Shown here one piece after another: positions 44,546-56,440 of a stretch of DNA of 60,000 bases. The translations under genes were made by a program, and so were the position numbers. This DNA comes from Anaeramoeba ignava (Eukaryota > Metamonada > Anaeramoebidae): contig JAPDFW010000011.1 in assembly GCA_028826165.1 (NCBI GenBank), positions 1 through 60,000 of the forward strand. Direction: 5' to 3'. The first letter of the stretch is position 1, and the number at the start of each line of letters is the position of its first letter. Below the pieces are notes generated by a model, which worked only from the letters and a program-made list of their open reading frames with translations, was not told the DNA's origin and did not search any database.

Positions 44546-47500
44546 ATGTCAAAATTTGTTTCTCATTCAAGTAGTGAAACTTATTATAAAAATCAACTTG
44601 ATATTATCACAAAAGAAAATAAATCTATTAAAGACAAAAGTCAAATACTTGAGAAACAAAATTTAGAATTACAAAAATCTTTATATGAATTAGGATTTAA
44701 TTATCGTCATTTATTAAATTTAATGAATAAAACAAGTCATAACTATTCAACAAATTTTCAAGTTAATTTTATAATTTAAAATTATAATTTTTAAATTTTA
44801 TCTGATAAATTTAAACAATTTTAGAATGATTTAGATCTTTCCATCTTTTTAAATCTTGAGCCAAAAAAAGAAATGAGTGTTGAATCTTTTAGAGATGGTA
44901 TCAATAAATTATTCCGAAATTTTACATTTCTTGAAATTTTGAAATTTAATTTTTTTCTTTTTCTTCTTCTTCTTAAAAAAAAAACACAATATAAATTTAA
45001 AAGGAACAAACTTTAAATTTATTGAAGAATTTGAAGTAATTTTATCTCAAGGAAAAATTTCTCTTGTTTTTTAATCAATAAATTTATTAGGGTCATGAGG
45101 GAGCTGTTTATGCTGTTAGATTTTCAAAATGTGGGAAATTTCTTGCTTCTTGTTCATTTGATCATACAATTCATATATTAAAAGGATTTAATCAGAAAGT
45201 AATCCAAAAAAAAAAATTTTATTTTTTTTCAACAACTTGAACTAGCAAAAAAATATATATATATAAATTTGTTTTCTTTCATAAGCCATTTGTATTATCT
45301 AAATTGCATTCCGAAGTTATTTCTGATATTAAATGGTCTTATAATTCAGATTTTCTACTTTCGGGAGGATATGATCATATTGTAAATATTTTTGATGTAG
45401 GAAAATCTGAGTTAGCTCATTCATTTTTTATTGAAGAACCAGGTTTAATTCAAACAGTTGAATTTTCATCAGAAAACGAGAATATAATTTATGTTGGATC
45501 ATCAAATAAATCAATATATTTATTTGATGCTCGATCAAGTAACAATTCTAAGAGTTCAATTATTAGTGAAATCAAAGCAAATTCTTCAGTTAATACTTTA
45601 GCTTCCTTGCCAACAAATAATCATTTACTTCTTGCTGGCACATCTAAAGGTAAAGAATTTCTTAATTTTTCCATTTCAATCCAAATCCAAAAATTTGGAA
45701 TGAAATTTTGTGTTTTTTTTTTTCTCTTCTTCAAAAAAAAATCAAAAGGAATTTTGGAAATTTTTGATCTTCGAAAAAAAAAATCTTGTTTGGAAAGTAT
45801 TCAGAATAGTTCGGAACCAATTTCGCATATTTCTGTATCTCAAAATAAAATGAAAGATATTAGTTATGGAGAGTTTTTTATTGGTTTGAATTCATATGAT
45901 AATGGTAATAATTAATTAAAAATTTATTCATTAAATAATTAATTAAAAATTTATTCATTAAATAATTTATTAAAAATTCATTAATTTGGATAAAGTTATA
46001 CGAGTTTATGAATCAAGTAAAATGAAAGTAATTAGTACTTGTGTTGGGCATTCAAATAAAAATTTACCTATTAAAGGTTCTTTTTGTATTAATTGTTTTA
46101 TGGAGAAAAAGTATAAATTTGAAAATCAAAATCAAAATCAAAATCAAAATCAAAATCAAAATCAAAATCCAAATCCAAATCAAAATCAAAATCAAAATCA
46201 AAATCAAAATCAAAATCAATTTAAATCCAAATTAAATAAAATCAAAATCAAAATCAAATAATTAAATTAAATAAATCAAAATCAAAATCAAAATCAAAAT
46301 CAAAATTAAAATTAAAATCAAAATCAAATTCAAATCCAAATCAAATAAAGGATCAAAATTGATCAATTCTAATTCAATTCAAATTCAATATTTAATTTAA
46401 AATTAATCAATCCTAATTCAATATTAATTCAAATCAAATTCAATTCAATATTTAATTTAAAATTGATCAATTCCAAATCAAATAATCAAATTTCAAAATA
46501 ATTCAAATAAAGGATCAAAATTGATCAATTCTAATTCAATTCAATTCAATTCTAATTCAATTCCAATTCAAATTCAATATTTAATTTAAAATTAATCAAT
46601 CCTAATTCAATTCCAAAAATTTTTAAAAAAAGGGAATAAAATTAATTTATAAATTATAATTATCAAATTCAATTTAATTCAATTTAATTTAATTCAATTC
46701 AATATTCAATTCAATATTTAATTTAAAATTGATCAATTCCAAATCAAATAATCAAATTTCAAAATAATTCAAATAAAGGATCAAAATTGATCAATTCTAA
46801 TTCAATTCAATTCAATTCTAATTCAATTCCAATTCAAATTCAATATTTAATTTAAAATTAATCAATCCTAATTCAATTCCAAAAATTTTTAAAAAAAGGG
46901 AATAAAATTAATTTATAAATTATAATTATCAAATTCAATTTAATTCAATTCAATTTAATTCAATTCAATCCTAATTCAATTCAATTCAATTCAATTTAAT
47001 TTAATATTTAATTTAAAATTGATCAATTCCAAATCAAATAATCAAATTTCAAAATAATTCAAATAAAGGATCAAAATTGATCAATTCTAATTCAATTCAA
47101 TTCAATTCTAATTCAATTCCAATTCAAATTCAATATTTAATATAAAATTAATCAATTCTAATTCAATTCCAAAAATTTTTAAAAAAAGGGAATAAAATTA
47201 ATTTATAAATTATAATTATCAAATTCAATTCAAATTCAATTCAATTCAATTTAATTCAATTCAATTCAATTCAATTCAATTCAATTCAATTCAATATTCA
47301 ATTCAATATTTAATTTAAAATTGATCAATTCCAAATCAAATAATCAAATTTCAAAACCAAATTCAAATAAAGGATCAAAATTGATCAATTCTAATTCAAT
47401 TCAATTCTAATTCAATTCAATTCCATTTCAATATTCAATATTTAATTTAAAATTAATCAATCCTAATTCAATTCCAAAAATTTTTAAAAAAAGGGAATAA

Positions 47501-48781
47501 AATTAAATTATAAATTATAATTATCAAATTCAATTCAAATTCAATTCAATTTAATTTAATTCAATTCAATTCAATTCAATTCAATATTCAATTCAATATT
47601 TAATTTAAAATTGATCAATTCTAATTCAATTCAATTCTAATTTAATATTCAATTTAAAATTAATCAATTCCAAATCAAATAATCAAATTTCAAAATAATT
47701 CAAATAAAGGATCAAAATTGATCAATTCTAATTCAATTCCATTCTAATTTAATATTTAATTTAAAATTAATCAATCCTAATTCAATTCCAAAAATTTTTA
47801 AAAAAAGGGAATAAAATTAATTTATAAATTATAATTATTAACTTCAATTTCAATTCAATTCAATTTAATTCAATTCAATTCAATTCAATTCAATTCAATT
47901 CAATTCAATATTTAATTTCAAATTGATCAATCCTAATTCAATTCCAAAAATTTTTAAAAAAGGGAATAAAATTAATTTATAAATTATAATTATCAAATTC
48001 AATTTAATTTAATTCAATTCAATTCAAATTCAATATTCAATTTAATATTTAATTTAAAATTGATCAATTCCAAATCAAATAATCAAATTCAAATCCAAAT
48101 TCAAATAAAGGATCAAAATTGATCAATTCTAATTCAATTCAATTTAATTCAATATTTAATTTAAAATTAATCAATCCTAATTCAATTCCAAAAATTTTTA
48201 AAAAAAGGAATAAAATTAATTTATAATTTATAATTATCAAATTCAATTCAAATTCAATTCAATTTAATTTAATTCAATTCAATATTTAATTCAATTCAAT
48301 CCTAATTCAATTCCAAAAATTTTCAAAAAGGGGATCGAATTTAAATTATAAATTTTAATTATCAAATTCAATTTTAATTCAATTTTAATTCAATATTCAG
48401 ATTCAATATTCAATTCCAATACAAAAAACAACAAATAAAATTGAATAAAATTAAATTACAACTCATCATAATAATTAAAAAAAATCCACTTTTTTGAATC
48501 CACAAATTTCAAATAGTCAAAATCTTGACAAAGAAAAGAAGGAAAAAGTATTATTTGCAACAGGAAGCTCGGATCATAAAGTTTATATCTTCGATATAAA
48601 GAAAGAAACAGAAATTCAACCACTTCAAGTTATTGAAGATTATTCTGGTGTTGTAAATTGTGTTGATTTTCATCCTAAAGTTCCTTTATTAGCAACCGGC
48701 TCTTCTGACTTTTCAATTAAATTGTGGGGATCAACTCAATTAGATTTTACTGATTTTAATTCTTTTGCTGATTTAAGATAA
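44546..48781 (+). CDS. WD40-repeat protein with N-terminal coiled coil
   Basis: Eight exons: 44546-44761, 44825-44897, 45004-45035, 45091-45198, 45286-45649, 45749-45904, 45996-46110 and 48517-48781. Phases 0, 1, 0, 0, 1, 1 and 2 all agree; 442 aa. The first 75 residues are a charged coiled coil. The junction-spanning sequence FIEEFE-GHEGAVYAVRFS opens the propeller; blades include LASCSFDHTIHILK, LLSGGYDHIVNIFD, IYVGSSNKSIYLFD, GILEIFDLR, VIRVYESS, LFATGSSDHKVYIFDI and LLATGSSDFSIKLW. No specific family is assigned; it is a scaffold protein by fold. Exon 3 is only 32 nt. An NQNQNQ-rich reading after exon 7 is intron, not protein. Confidence 0.82.
46111..48516 (+). repeat. 2.4-kb satellite intron of the WD40 gene
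   Basis: It starts with AAAATC hexamers, then a 270-340 bp unit holding AAATAAAGGATCAAAATTGA (near 46341, 46503, 46777, 47067, 47368, 47707, 48106) and CCAAAAATTTTTAAAAAAAG (near 46611, 46879, 47168, 47475, 47787, 48186). TTCAA pentamers fill the spacers. Boundaries are GTATAA and AAATAG. Confidence 0.85.
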
Positions 48782-49302
48782 AAATTTATTTTGATCTTTA
48801 ATTATATTTTTTATTTCAAAAAATAATAAAAAAGATTTAATTCATTTATAAATTAAAACTTAAACTTAAAACTTAAACTCTTTTTTTTTTTTGCTTTTTT
48901 GCTTTTTTGCTTTTTTGCCTTTTTTTGATTTTAAGTGGAAAATTGTTTGTATTTAAATCTTTAGTTTAATTTATTGATTTATTTTAATTGATTATTGATA
49001 TTTTTTATTTATATTTTGATTTTGATTAAAAAAAATAAAAAGGGGAAAAAAAAATTTAAAAAAAGATCAATAAAAAAAAAATAAATAAAAAAGGAGAAAT
49101 TCCTCAAAAAAAAATAAATAAAAAAAATAAAAAATAAAAAAATAAAAAATTCCTCATTTTTTTCTTTTCATTTAATTTTTTTTTTTGATTGATTGAGATT
49201 TTCTTTATTCCAAAAAAAAAACAAACAAAAACAACATAAATCAAAAAATCAAATAAAAAAATCTAAAATAAATATAAAATAAAAATTATAACGAAAATAA
49301 AA
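48782..49302. other. Intergenic region, AT-rich
   Basis: No gene is seen. It contains four TTTTTTGC repeats near 48890-48918, A-rich runs, and TCATTTTT/TTCATTTAA near 49154 and 49168, about 130-150 bp before the next ATG, which may be its promoter. Confidence 0.5.
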
Positions 49303-50631
49303 ATGAATATCTGCAAATTTACACCAGATTTACCTTGGTTATCAAATAATACACAAGATCCAGTTTACAGTTTTTCTTTTGATGATACATCTTCAAATAT
49401 GTTTATTCCAAATCCTGAACAACCTTATTTAATGACTACAAATTCTGTTGGAGAAGATAATACACATTCTTTTAATATTTCAAATCATGGTTTGTTTTTC
49501 AAAAAAAAAAAAATCCAAAAAAAAAATAATAAGAAAAAACAACAACTTTTAATTAAATTTTTTTTTTGAATAAATGAAAATCAATTGAAATTTTAATTGA
49601 ATTTTTAATTGAAATTTTAATTGAAATTTTAATTAAATTTTTTTTTTGAATAAATGAAAATCAATTAAATTTTTAATTGAATTTTTAATTGAAATTTTTA
49701 ATTGAATTTTTAATTTAATTTTAATTGAATTTTTATTGGAATTTTAATTGATTTTTAATTGAAATTTTAATTGAATTTTTATTTAAATTTTTAATTGAAA
49801 TTTAATTTAAATTTTAATTTAATTTTAATTTAATTTTAATTTAATTTTAATTTAATTTTAATTGAATTTTTAATTGAAATTTTTAATTGAATTTTTAATT
49901 GAAATTTTTAATTGAATTTTTAATTGAAATTTTAATTGAATTGTTTTCTCACTTTTTTAGAAAAATTTTTTTCTTTTGTTTATTAATTAATTTTAAAAAT
50001 TTTTTTTATTAATAGATGGTTGTTGTAATTCTTGTTGCAATTGGTACTTATTTTTACTTTTTATTATTTTTATTATTATTAAAACAAACAAATATTTATT
50101 GAATTTAAAAAAAAATTTTTTTTGTGGAAATTTAAATTTTATAGTGATTGTGGAATTTGTGATTGTTGTTTCCATGATAGTTGTTGTCTTGGTTGCTCAA
50201 ATATTGGAACTTGTGATTGTGATTGTGGTCATTCTGTTGATAATAATGTTTGTCCAAGGTAAATTAATAAAAAATTAAATTAAATTAAATTAAATTAACG
50301 ATATTTAAATTTTTCTTTTTATTTTAATTCCTTCTTTCTGATCTTCTTTATTTAATTTTAGTGATTCATGGTTTGTTTTAATTTTAATTTTAATTTTTTA
50401 ATTTTAATTTTAATTTTTTAATTTATTAATTTTTTAATTTTATCTTCTTCTTTCCTATTTTTCTTTTTACTTATATTTTTACAGTGGAGGTCATGGGTAT
50501 GTTTTTATTAAAATAATATTTTAAACCCCAAAATTCTTTTATTAATTTTTTGATCAAAAACAAAAACTTATTTTTTATTTTTTTATTTATTATTTTTTAT
50601 TTAATTAATTAATAGGTGTCTTGTTAATTGA
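49303..50631 (+). CDS. Small cysteine-rich protein assembled from six exons, two of them 9 and 12 nt
   Basis: Exons 49303-49489, 50016-50043, 50145-50258, 50362-50370 (9 nt), 50485-50496 (12 nt) and 50616-50631; every phase agrees and gives 121 aa. The N-terminal 60 residues are polar. The rest is Cys-rich: GCCNSCCNCDCGICDCC, HDSCCLGCSNIGTCDCDC and, across the microexons, CPSDSCGGHGCLVN. The spacing suggests metal binding (zinc-ribbon or metallothionein-like), but the family is not recognised. The two microexons encode SDS and GGH around Cys codons split by the introns. Because the Cys pattern continues across all joins, I consider the model good. Confidence 0.75.
49560..49945 (+). repeat. 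TTTTAATTGAAA repeats in the first intron
   Basis: Tandem TTTTAATTGAA/TTTTAATTTAA units fill most of intron 1 of the cysteine-rich gene. Confidence 0.8.
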
Positions 50632-51043
50632 ACTCAAATAATCTTCTTTAAAACAATATTTTTAAACTCAATTTGTTATTTTTTTTTTGCTTTTCTTTCT
50701 CTTTTTCTTTCTCTTTTTCTTTTTCACTTTTTTTCCACTTTTTTTTTTTCTTCACTCTATTTGTAAATAAAATTTTATTTACTTTTTAATTTTAATTTTT
50801 GTTTTAATTTTATTTTAATTTTGTTTTAATTTTAATTTTTATTTTGTTTTGATTTTATATTTATTTGCTAAATTAAATTAAATTTTTCTTCTTTTCATTT
50901 TTGATTTTTTTTTAATTAAAAACAAAAATTAATAATTTTAATAAGAATTAATAATAATAAAAAAAGGAAAAATAATTAAAATTAAAAATTTTTTATTTTA
51001 TTTTCATTTTTCATTTTTCATTTTTAATTAAATAATTTAATAA
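50632..51043. other. Intergenic region with promoter motif
   Basis: No gene. CTTTTTCTTT runs (about 50690-50760) and TTTTAATTTT repeats. Three tandem TCATTTTT copies at 51004-51025 lie 19-40 bp before the gamma-tubulin ATG. Confidence 0.55.
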
Positions 51044-53425
51044 ATGCCAAGAGAAATTATAACTTTACAAGTTGGACAATGTCTTTAAAATCAAATAAAG
51101 TATAAAAATAAATATTAAATATAAATAAAAATAAAAATAAAAATATAAATAAAAATAAATGAATTTCTTTATTATTTTATCTTGAACCAAGAGTATTGTT
51201 GTGAATTTTGGAAACATTTATGTGCAGAACACGGAATTTCACCACAAGGAGAATTAGAAGATTTTGCAAATGAAGGAGGAGATAGAAAAGATGTTTTTTT
51301 TTATCAAGTAATTTCTTTAAATATAAATAAATATAAATAAAAATAAATATAAATATAAATATAAATATATTTAAATAGGCAGATGACCAACATTATGTAC
51401 CAAGAGCTTTATTATTTGATCTTGAACCAAGAGTATTGTTGAAATTTTAGCTTCTTTTCTTTATAAAAAAAATATTGAATTTAAGTTGATGAAATACATA
51501 GATCAATTACAAAATCATTTATCAATTACAAAATCATTTATCAATTATCATTTATCATTTATCATTTATAATTTATAATTTATAATTTATCATTTATTAT
51601 TTATGATTTATTAAATATGCTTTTGTATAATATGAATTAATTGAAAAATCTATATATATATATTTTTTTTTCTAAAGGTTATCCAAACAATTCAACAATC
51701 ACCTTATGCTAATCTTTATAATCCAGAAAATATTAATATTGCGAAATCTAGTGCTGGAGCTGGAAATAATTGGGGTTCTGGTAATTAGAGGAAATTTAAA
51801 AGAAATTTAAAATCAAATTGCAAAAAAAAGAAAAACAATTTAATATTTAATTTAATATTGAATTTAATATTTAATTTAATTTAATTTAATTTTAATTAAT
51901 TTTAATTTTAATTTTAATTTTATTTTTAATATTTATTTTATTTTTAATTTAATTTTAATATTTATTTTAATTTAATTTAATTTTAATTCAATTTCTTTTT
52001 TTTTTAAAAAAAAAAGGATACGATCAGGCAGAAGGAATGCACGAAGAAATTATGGAGATGATAGATCGAGAAGCAGATGGAAGCGACAGCCTTGAGGGAT
52101 TTGTACTTTGCCACTCCATAGCAGGAGGAACAGGGTCTGGAATGGGGTCTTATTTATTAGAGCAATTGAACGACAACTATCCAAAAAAACTTATTCAAAC
52201 GTACTCAGTATTTCCGAACCACCTTGAGTCTAGCGACGTAGTAGTCCAGCCTTACAACTCTATCCTAACACTGAAGCGGTTGATACTTCACTCTGATTGC
52301 GTTGTGGTTCTCGATAACACAGCGCTTCTTAACATTGCAACTGATCGGTTGCACATAGTAAACCCGACATTCTCACACATGAATCACTTAGTATCAACCG
52401 TAATGGCAGCAAGCACCACAACATTGCGGTATCCAGGCTACATGAACAACGATCTTGTCGGGCTGATAGCAGGCTTAGTGCCTACACCGCGATGCCACTT
52501 TATCATGACGGGATACACCCCGATCACAATTGACAAAAACATCAAGCAAAATGTGCGAAAGACATCTGTCCCGGATGTGATGCGCAGATTGCTTCAACCA
52601 AAGAATATCATGGTGTCGAGTCCCACGCGCAAGGGGTATTATGTCTCTATTCTCAACATCATCCAGGGCGAGGTCGACCCTACTGAAGTCCATAAGGGCT
52701 TGCAGAGGATCCGCGAGAGAAAACTTGCTCAATTTATTTCTTGGGGTCCTTCTTCCATTCAGGTCGCTCTTTCGAAGAAATCACCTTATGTTAAAACTTC
52801 TCATAGAGTCTCGGGACTCATGATGGCTAACCACACTTCTATTACTGAACTCTTCACCAGAACCCTTATGCAATATGAGAAACTTAGGAAGAGAAACGCC
52901 TTCCTTGACGGTTATACAAAACATTCCCTTTTCGGAGAAAGTCTTGATGAGTTCGATAATGCAAAGCAGATCATCCTTAATTTGGTCGATGAATATCGCG
53001 CAAGTGAATATCCTGATTATATAAATTGGGCAAAACAACAGCAGATTAATTTATCAAAGAAAAATGGGGTTGATTCCACTGAAATGAGTGAACTCAATGA
53101 TTTTCGGATAAAACAAAATTTAAAACAAAATTTAACTCAAAATCAAAATCAAAACCAAAATCAAAATCAAATTCAAAATCAAAATCTAAACAAAAACTTA
53201 AATTTCTTAAATACACAAAAAGAACACTCAATCAAATTCTCTTCCCCAATTGTGGACCAATTTCCATTGATCCAAAATACTCCTGATAACTCTAAAATTC
53301 GTAATCTTAGAAATGTGAATTATGAACAATCTTTCGATCAAAAAACATCTATTCCTTCTCGCAAAGTAAATTTCCAATTAAATCCACCTTTTATGGCAGA
53401 AATGAATCAAGAAGAGAAGAAATGA
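51044..53425 (+). CDS. Gamma-tubulin (5' region disrupted)
   Basis: Exon 1 51044-51080 ([12 protein letters not shown]). Exon 2 ends at 51307 and reads [14 protein letters not shown] through [11 protein letters not shown]. Exons 51379-51432 ([18 protein letters not shown]), 51678-51780 ([19 protein letters not shown]) and 52017-53425 follow, with agreeing phases. Conserved features are GGTGSGMG (GTP-binding), [23 protein letters not shown] and [13 protein letters not shown]. Gamma-tubulin nucleates microtubules at organising centres. The N-terminal loop expected as QCGNQIG between exons 1 and 2 cannot be built: the sequence there (about 51168-51201) is a near copy of the end of exon 3 plus its intron start. 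The tail after residue about 440 is Q/N-rich. The central part is GC-rich. Confidence 0.9.
51167..51201 (+). repeat. 35-bp copy of gamma-tubulin exon 3/intron 3 junction
   Basis: CTTTATTATTTTATCTTGAA and the following CCAAGAGTATTGTTG match 51407-51441 (end of exon 3 and start of intron 3) at all but one base. It lies where the QCGNQIG-coding sequence is expected. Confidence 0.8.
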
Positions 53426-53503
53426 GATTTTTGCAAGAATAAGTTTTATTTTTTTTCTTTATTGAAATTTGAATTTTTCAAATAAATAATTTTTATAAAA
53501 TAA

Positions 53504-53548
53504 TTTTTCATTTTTTTCATTTTTCATTTTTTTCATTTTTCATTTTTA
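53504..53548 (+). promoter_or_regulatory. TCATTTTT cluster of RUVBL1
   Basis: Five near-perfect TCATTTTT copies in 45 bp, ending about 35 bp before the ATG at 53581. Confidence 0.5.
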
Positions 53549-53571
53549 TTGTATAAAAATTTTAAAATTAA

Positions 53572-55011
<1,440 letters not shown>

Positions 55012-55104
55012 TTTTTTCTTTCTTTCTCTTATTCTCTCTCACTTTTTTTTTTTTCTCTGAGATGATTAAAAACGCAATAGACAGAAATAATTTTAAAATA
55101 AATT

Positions 55105-55140
55105 CCATTTTTCATTTTTCATTTTTCATTTTTCATTTCC
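55105..55140 (+). promoter_or_regulatory. TCATTTTT cluster of TFIIH p44
   Basis: Four TCATTTTT repeats immediately before the ATG at 55150. Confidence 0.5.
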
Positions 55141-55149
55141 CTTTTTCAA

Positions 55150-56376
55150 ATGATCTCAAATAATAACAATAACAACAATAATAACAATAATAACAATAAT
55201 ATCGAAAATAATAATAATAACACTTTCGGATGGGAAAAAATTGAAAAATCTTGGGAAAAAATTCAAATTGACGAAAATAACAATCTTTCCCTCATAAGCT
55301 TGGATTCACACTCTAAAGAATCCAAAACAAAAAATCAATACGCAGTCTCAATATTCAGCCCAGAAAAGATCGAAAACCACAAATACATCACAACACAACG
55401 CGGAATGGTGAGAAGAGTTGTGCTTGTCACAGACTTCTCTCGATACACAGAAACAAAGGACTTCAACAACTTCCACATCGCACAAGAAACCAAGATTGTC
55501 GAGAAATTTATCCTCGAATTCTTCGACCAAAACGCCATCTCACAACTTGGCTTAATCGCAACAAGAAACTCAAAAGCTCAACTCATTTCCGAAATTACAG
55601 GTTCATCAAAGTTTTTGATAAACTCCCTTAGAAAAAACGATAAAACCGGTGGAGATCCTTCACTTCAAAACTCCCTTAAACTCTCCCGCGCAATGCTTTC
55701 CTCTTTGCCTTCTTACTTCTCAAAAGAAATTATCCTTATCTATTTCGGCATTTCTTCTTGCGATCCCTCAAACATCACAAAAACAATCCGCAAACTCAAA
55801 AAGGACAAAATCAAATGCTCCATCATCGGAATCAACGCAGAAATACGCATCCTTTCCCTTATCGCTCGTGAAACTTCAGGCTCTTATCACGTTGCCTCAG
55901 ACATCGACGACTTCAAAGCCTACTTTCTCGATTTAGCAACACCTCAAATAATAACCGAAGAAAACAACGAAAACAACATGATTCTCATGGGATTCGCAAA
56001 CAAGAGTCACGGTAATCTTCCTCCCGTTTTCTGTCCTCAGCAAAACAAATTCAAGGAAGGAGGCTATCTTTGTCCTCGTTGCAAAACTCGTGTTTGGCAA
56101 GTTCCTGGCGAATGCTCTGTATGCAAAACTCTCCTTGTAACTTCCCCTCACCTCACCCGTCTATATCACCATCTTCTCCCACTTAAATCTTTCCTCAATA
56201 TTCCCTTTCCTTCTCTTGACCCCGATTCCCTCAATAATAATCTTTGCTTTTCTTGCCAATCTCCTTTGTCTTCGGGTTGTTTTAAATGCCAGGATTGTGG
56301 CAATCTCTTCTGCCAATATTGCAATGATTTTATTCACGATTCCTTATTTTTTTGTCCAGGTTGTGAACATAGATGA
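55150..56376 (+). CDS. TFIIH core subunit p44/Ssl1
   Basis: Intronless, 408 aa. An Asn-rich N-terminus precedes the Ssl1-like von Willebrand A domain (about 85-265): RRVVLVTDFSRYTETKDF, FDQNAISQLGLIATRNSKAQ, GDPSLQNSLKLSR, SKEIILIYFGISSCDPSNI, CSIIGINAEI. Then a C4 zinc finger (CPRCKTRVWQVPGECSVC) and a C-terminal C4C4 RING-like finger (CFSCQ, CFKCQDCGNLFCQYC, CPGC). p44 binds and stimulates XPD helicase in transcription initiation and nucleotide excision repair. Length and domain order match the family (human GTF2H2, yeast Ssl1). Confidence 0.95.
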   Translation: MISNNNNNNNNNNNNNNIENNNNNTFGWEKIEKSWEKIQIDENNNLSLISLDSHSKESKTKNQYAVSIFSPEKIENHKYITTQRGMVRRVVLVTDFSRYTETKDFNNFHIAQETKIVEKFILEFFDQNAISQLGLIATRNSKAQLISEITGSSKFLINSLRKNDKTGGDPSLQNSLKLSRAMLSSLPSYFSKEIILIYFGISSCDPSNITKTIRKLKKDKIKCSIIGINAEIRILSLIARETSGSYHVASDIDDFKAYFLDLATPQIITEENNENNMILMGFANKSHGNLPPVFCPQQNKFKEGGYLCPRCKTRVWQVPGECSVCKTLLVTSPHLTRLYHHLLPLKSFLNIPFPSLDPDSLNNNLCFSCQSPLSSGCFKCQDCGNLFCQYCNDFIHDSLFFCPGCEHR

Positions 56377-56440
56377 TTTTCTTTTTAGTCTTCATTAAAG
56401 TTTGTAAAAATAAAAGGAAAACATTTTTCTTTCTTCTGTT

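Noticed and set aside
46111..46261. NQNQNQ-rich coding tail of the WD40 protein
   Set aside because: Splicing at 46111 restores phase with the last exon (CFMEKNQNLDKEK); the NQ reading is the AAAATC satellite of the intron.
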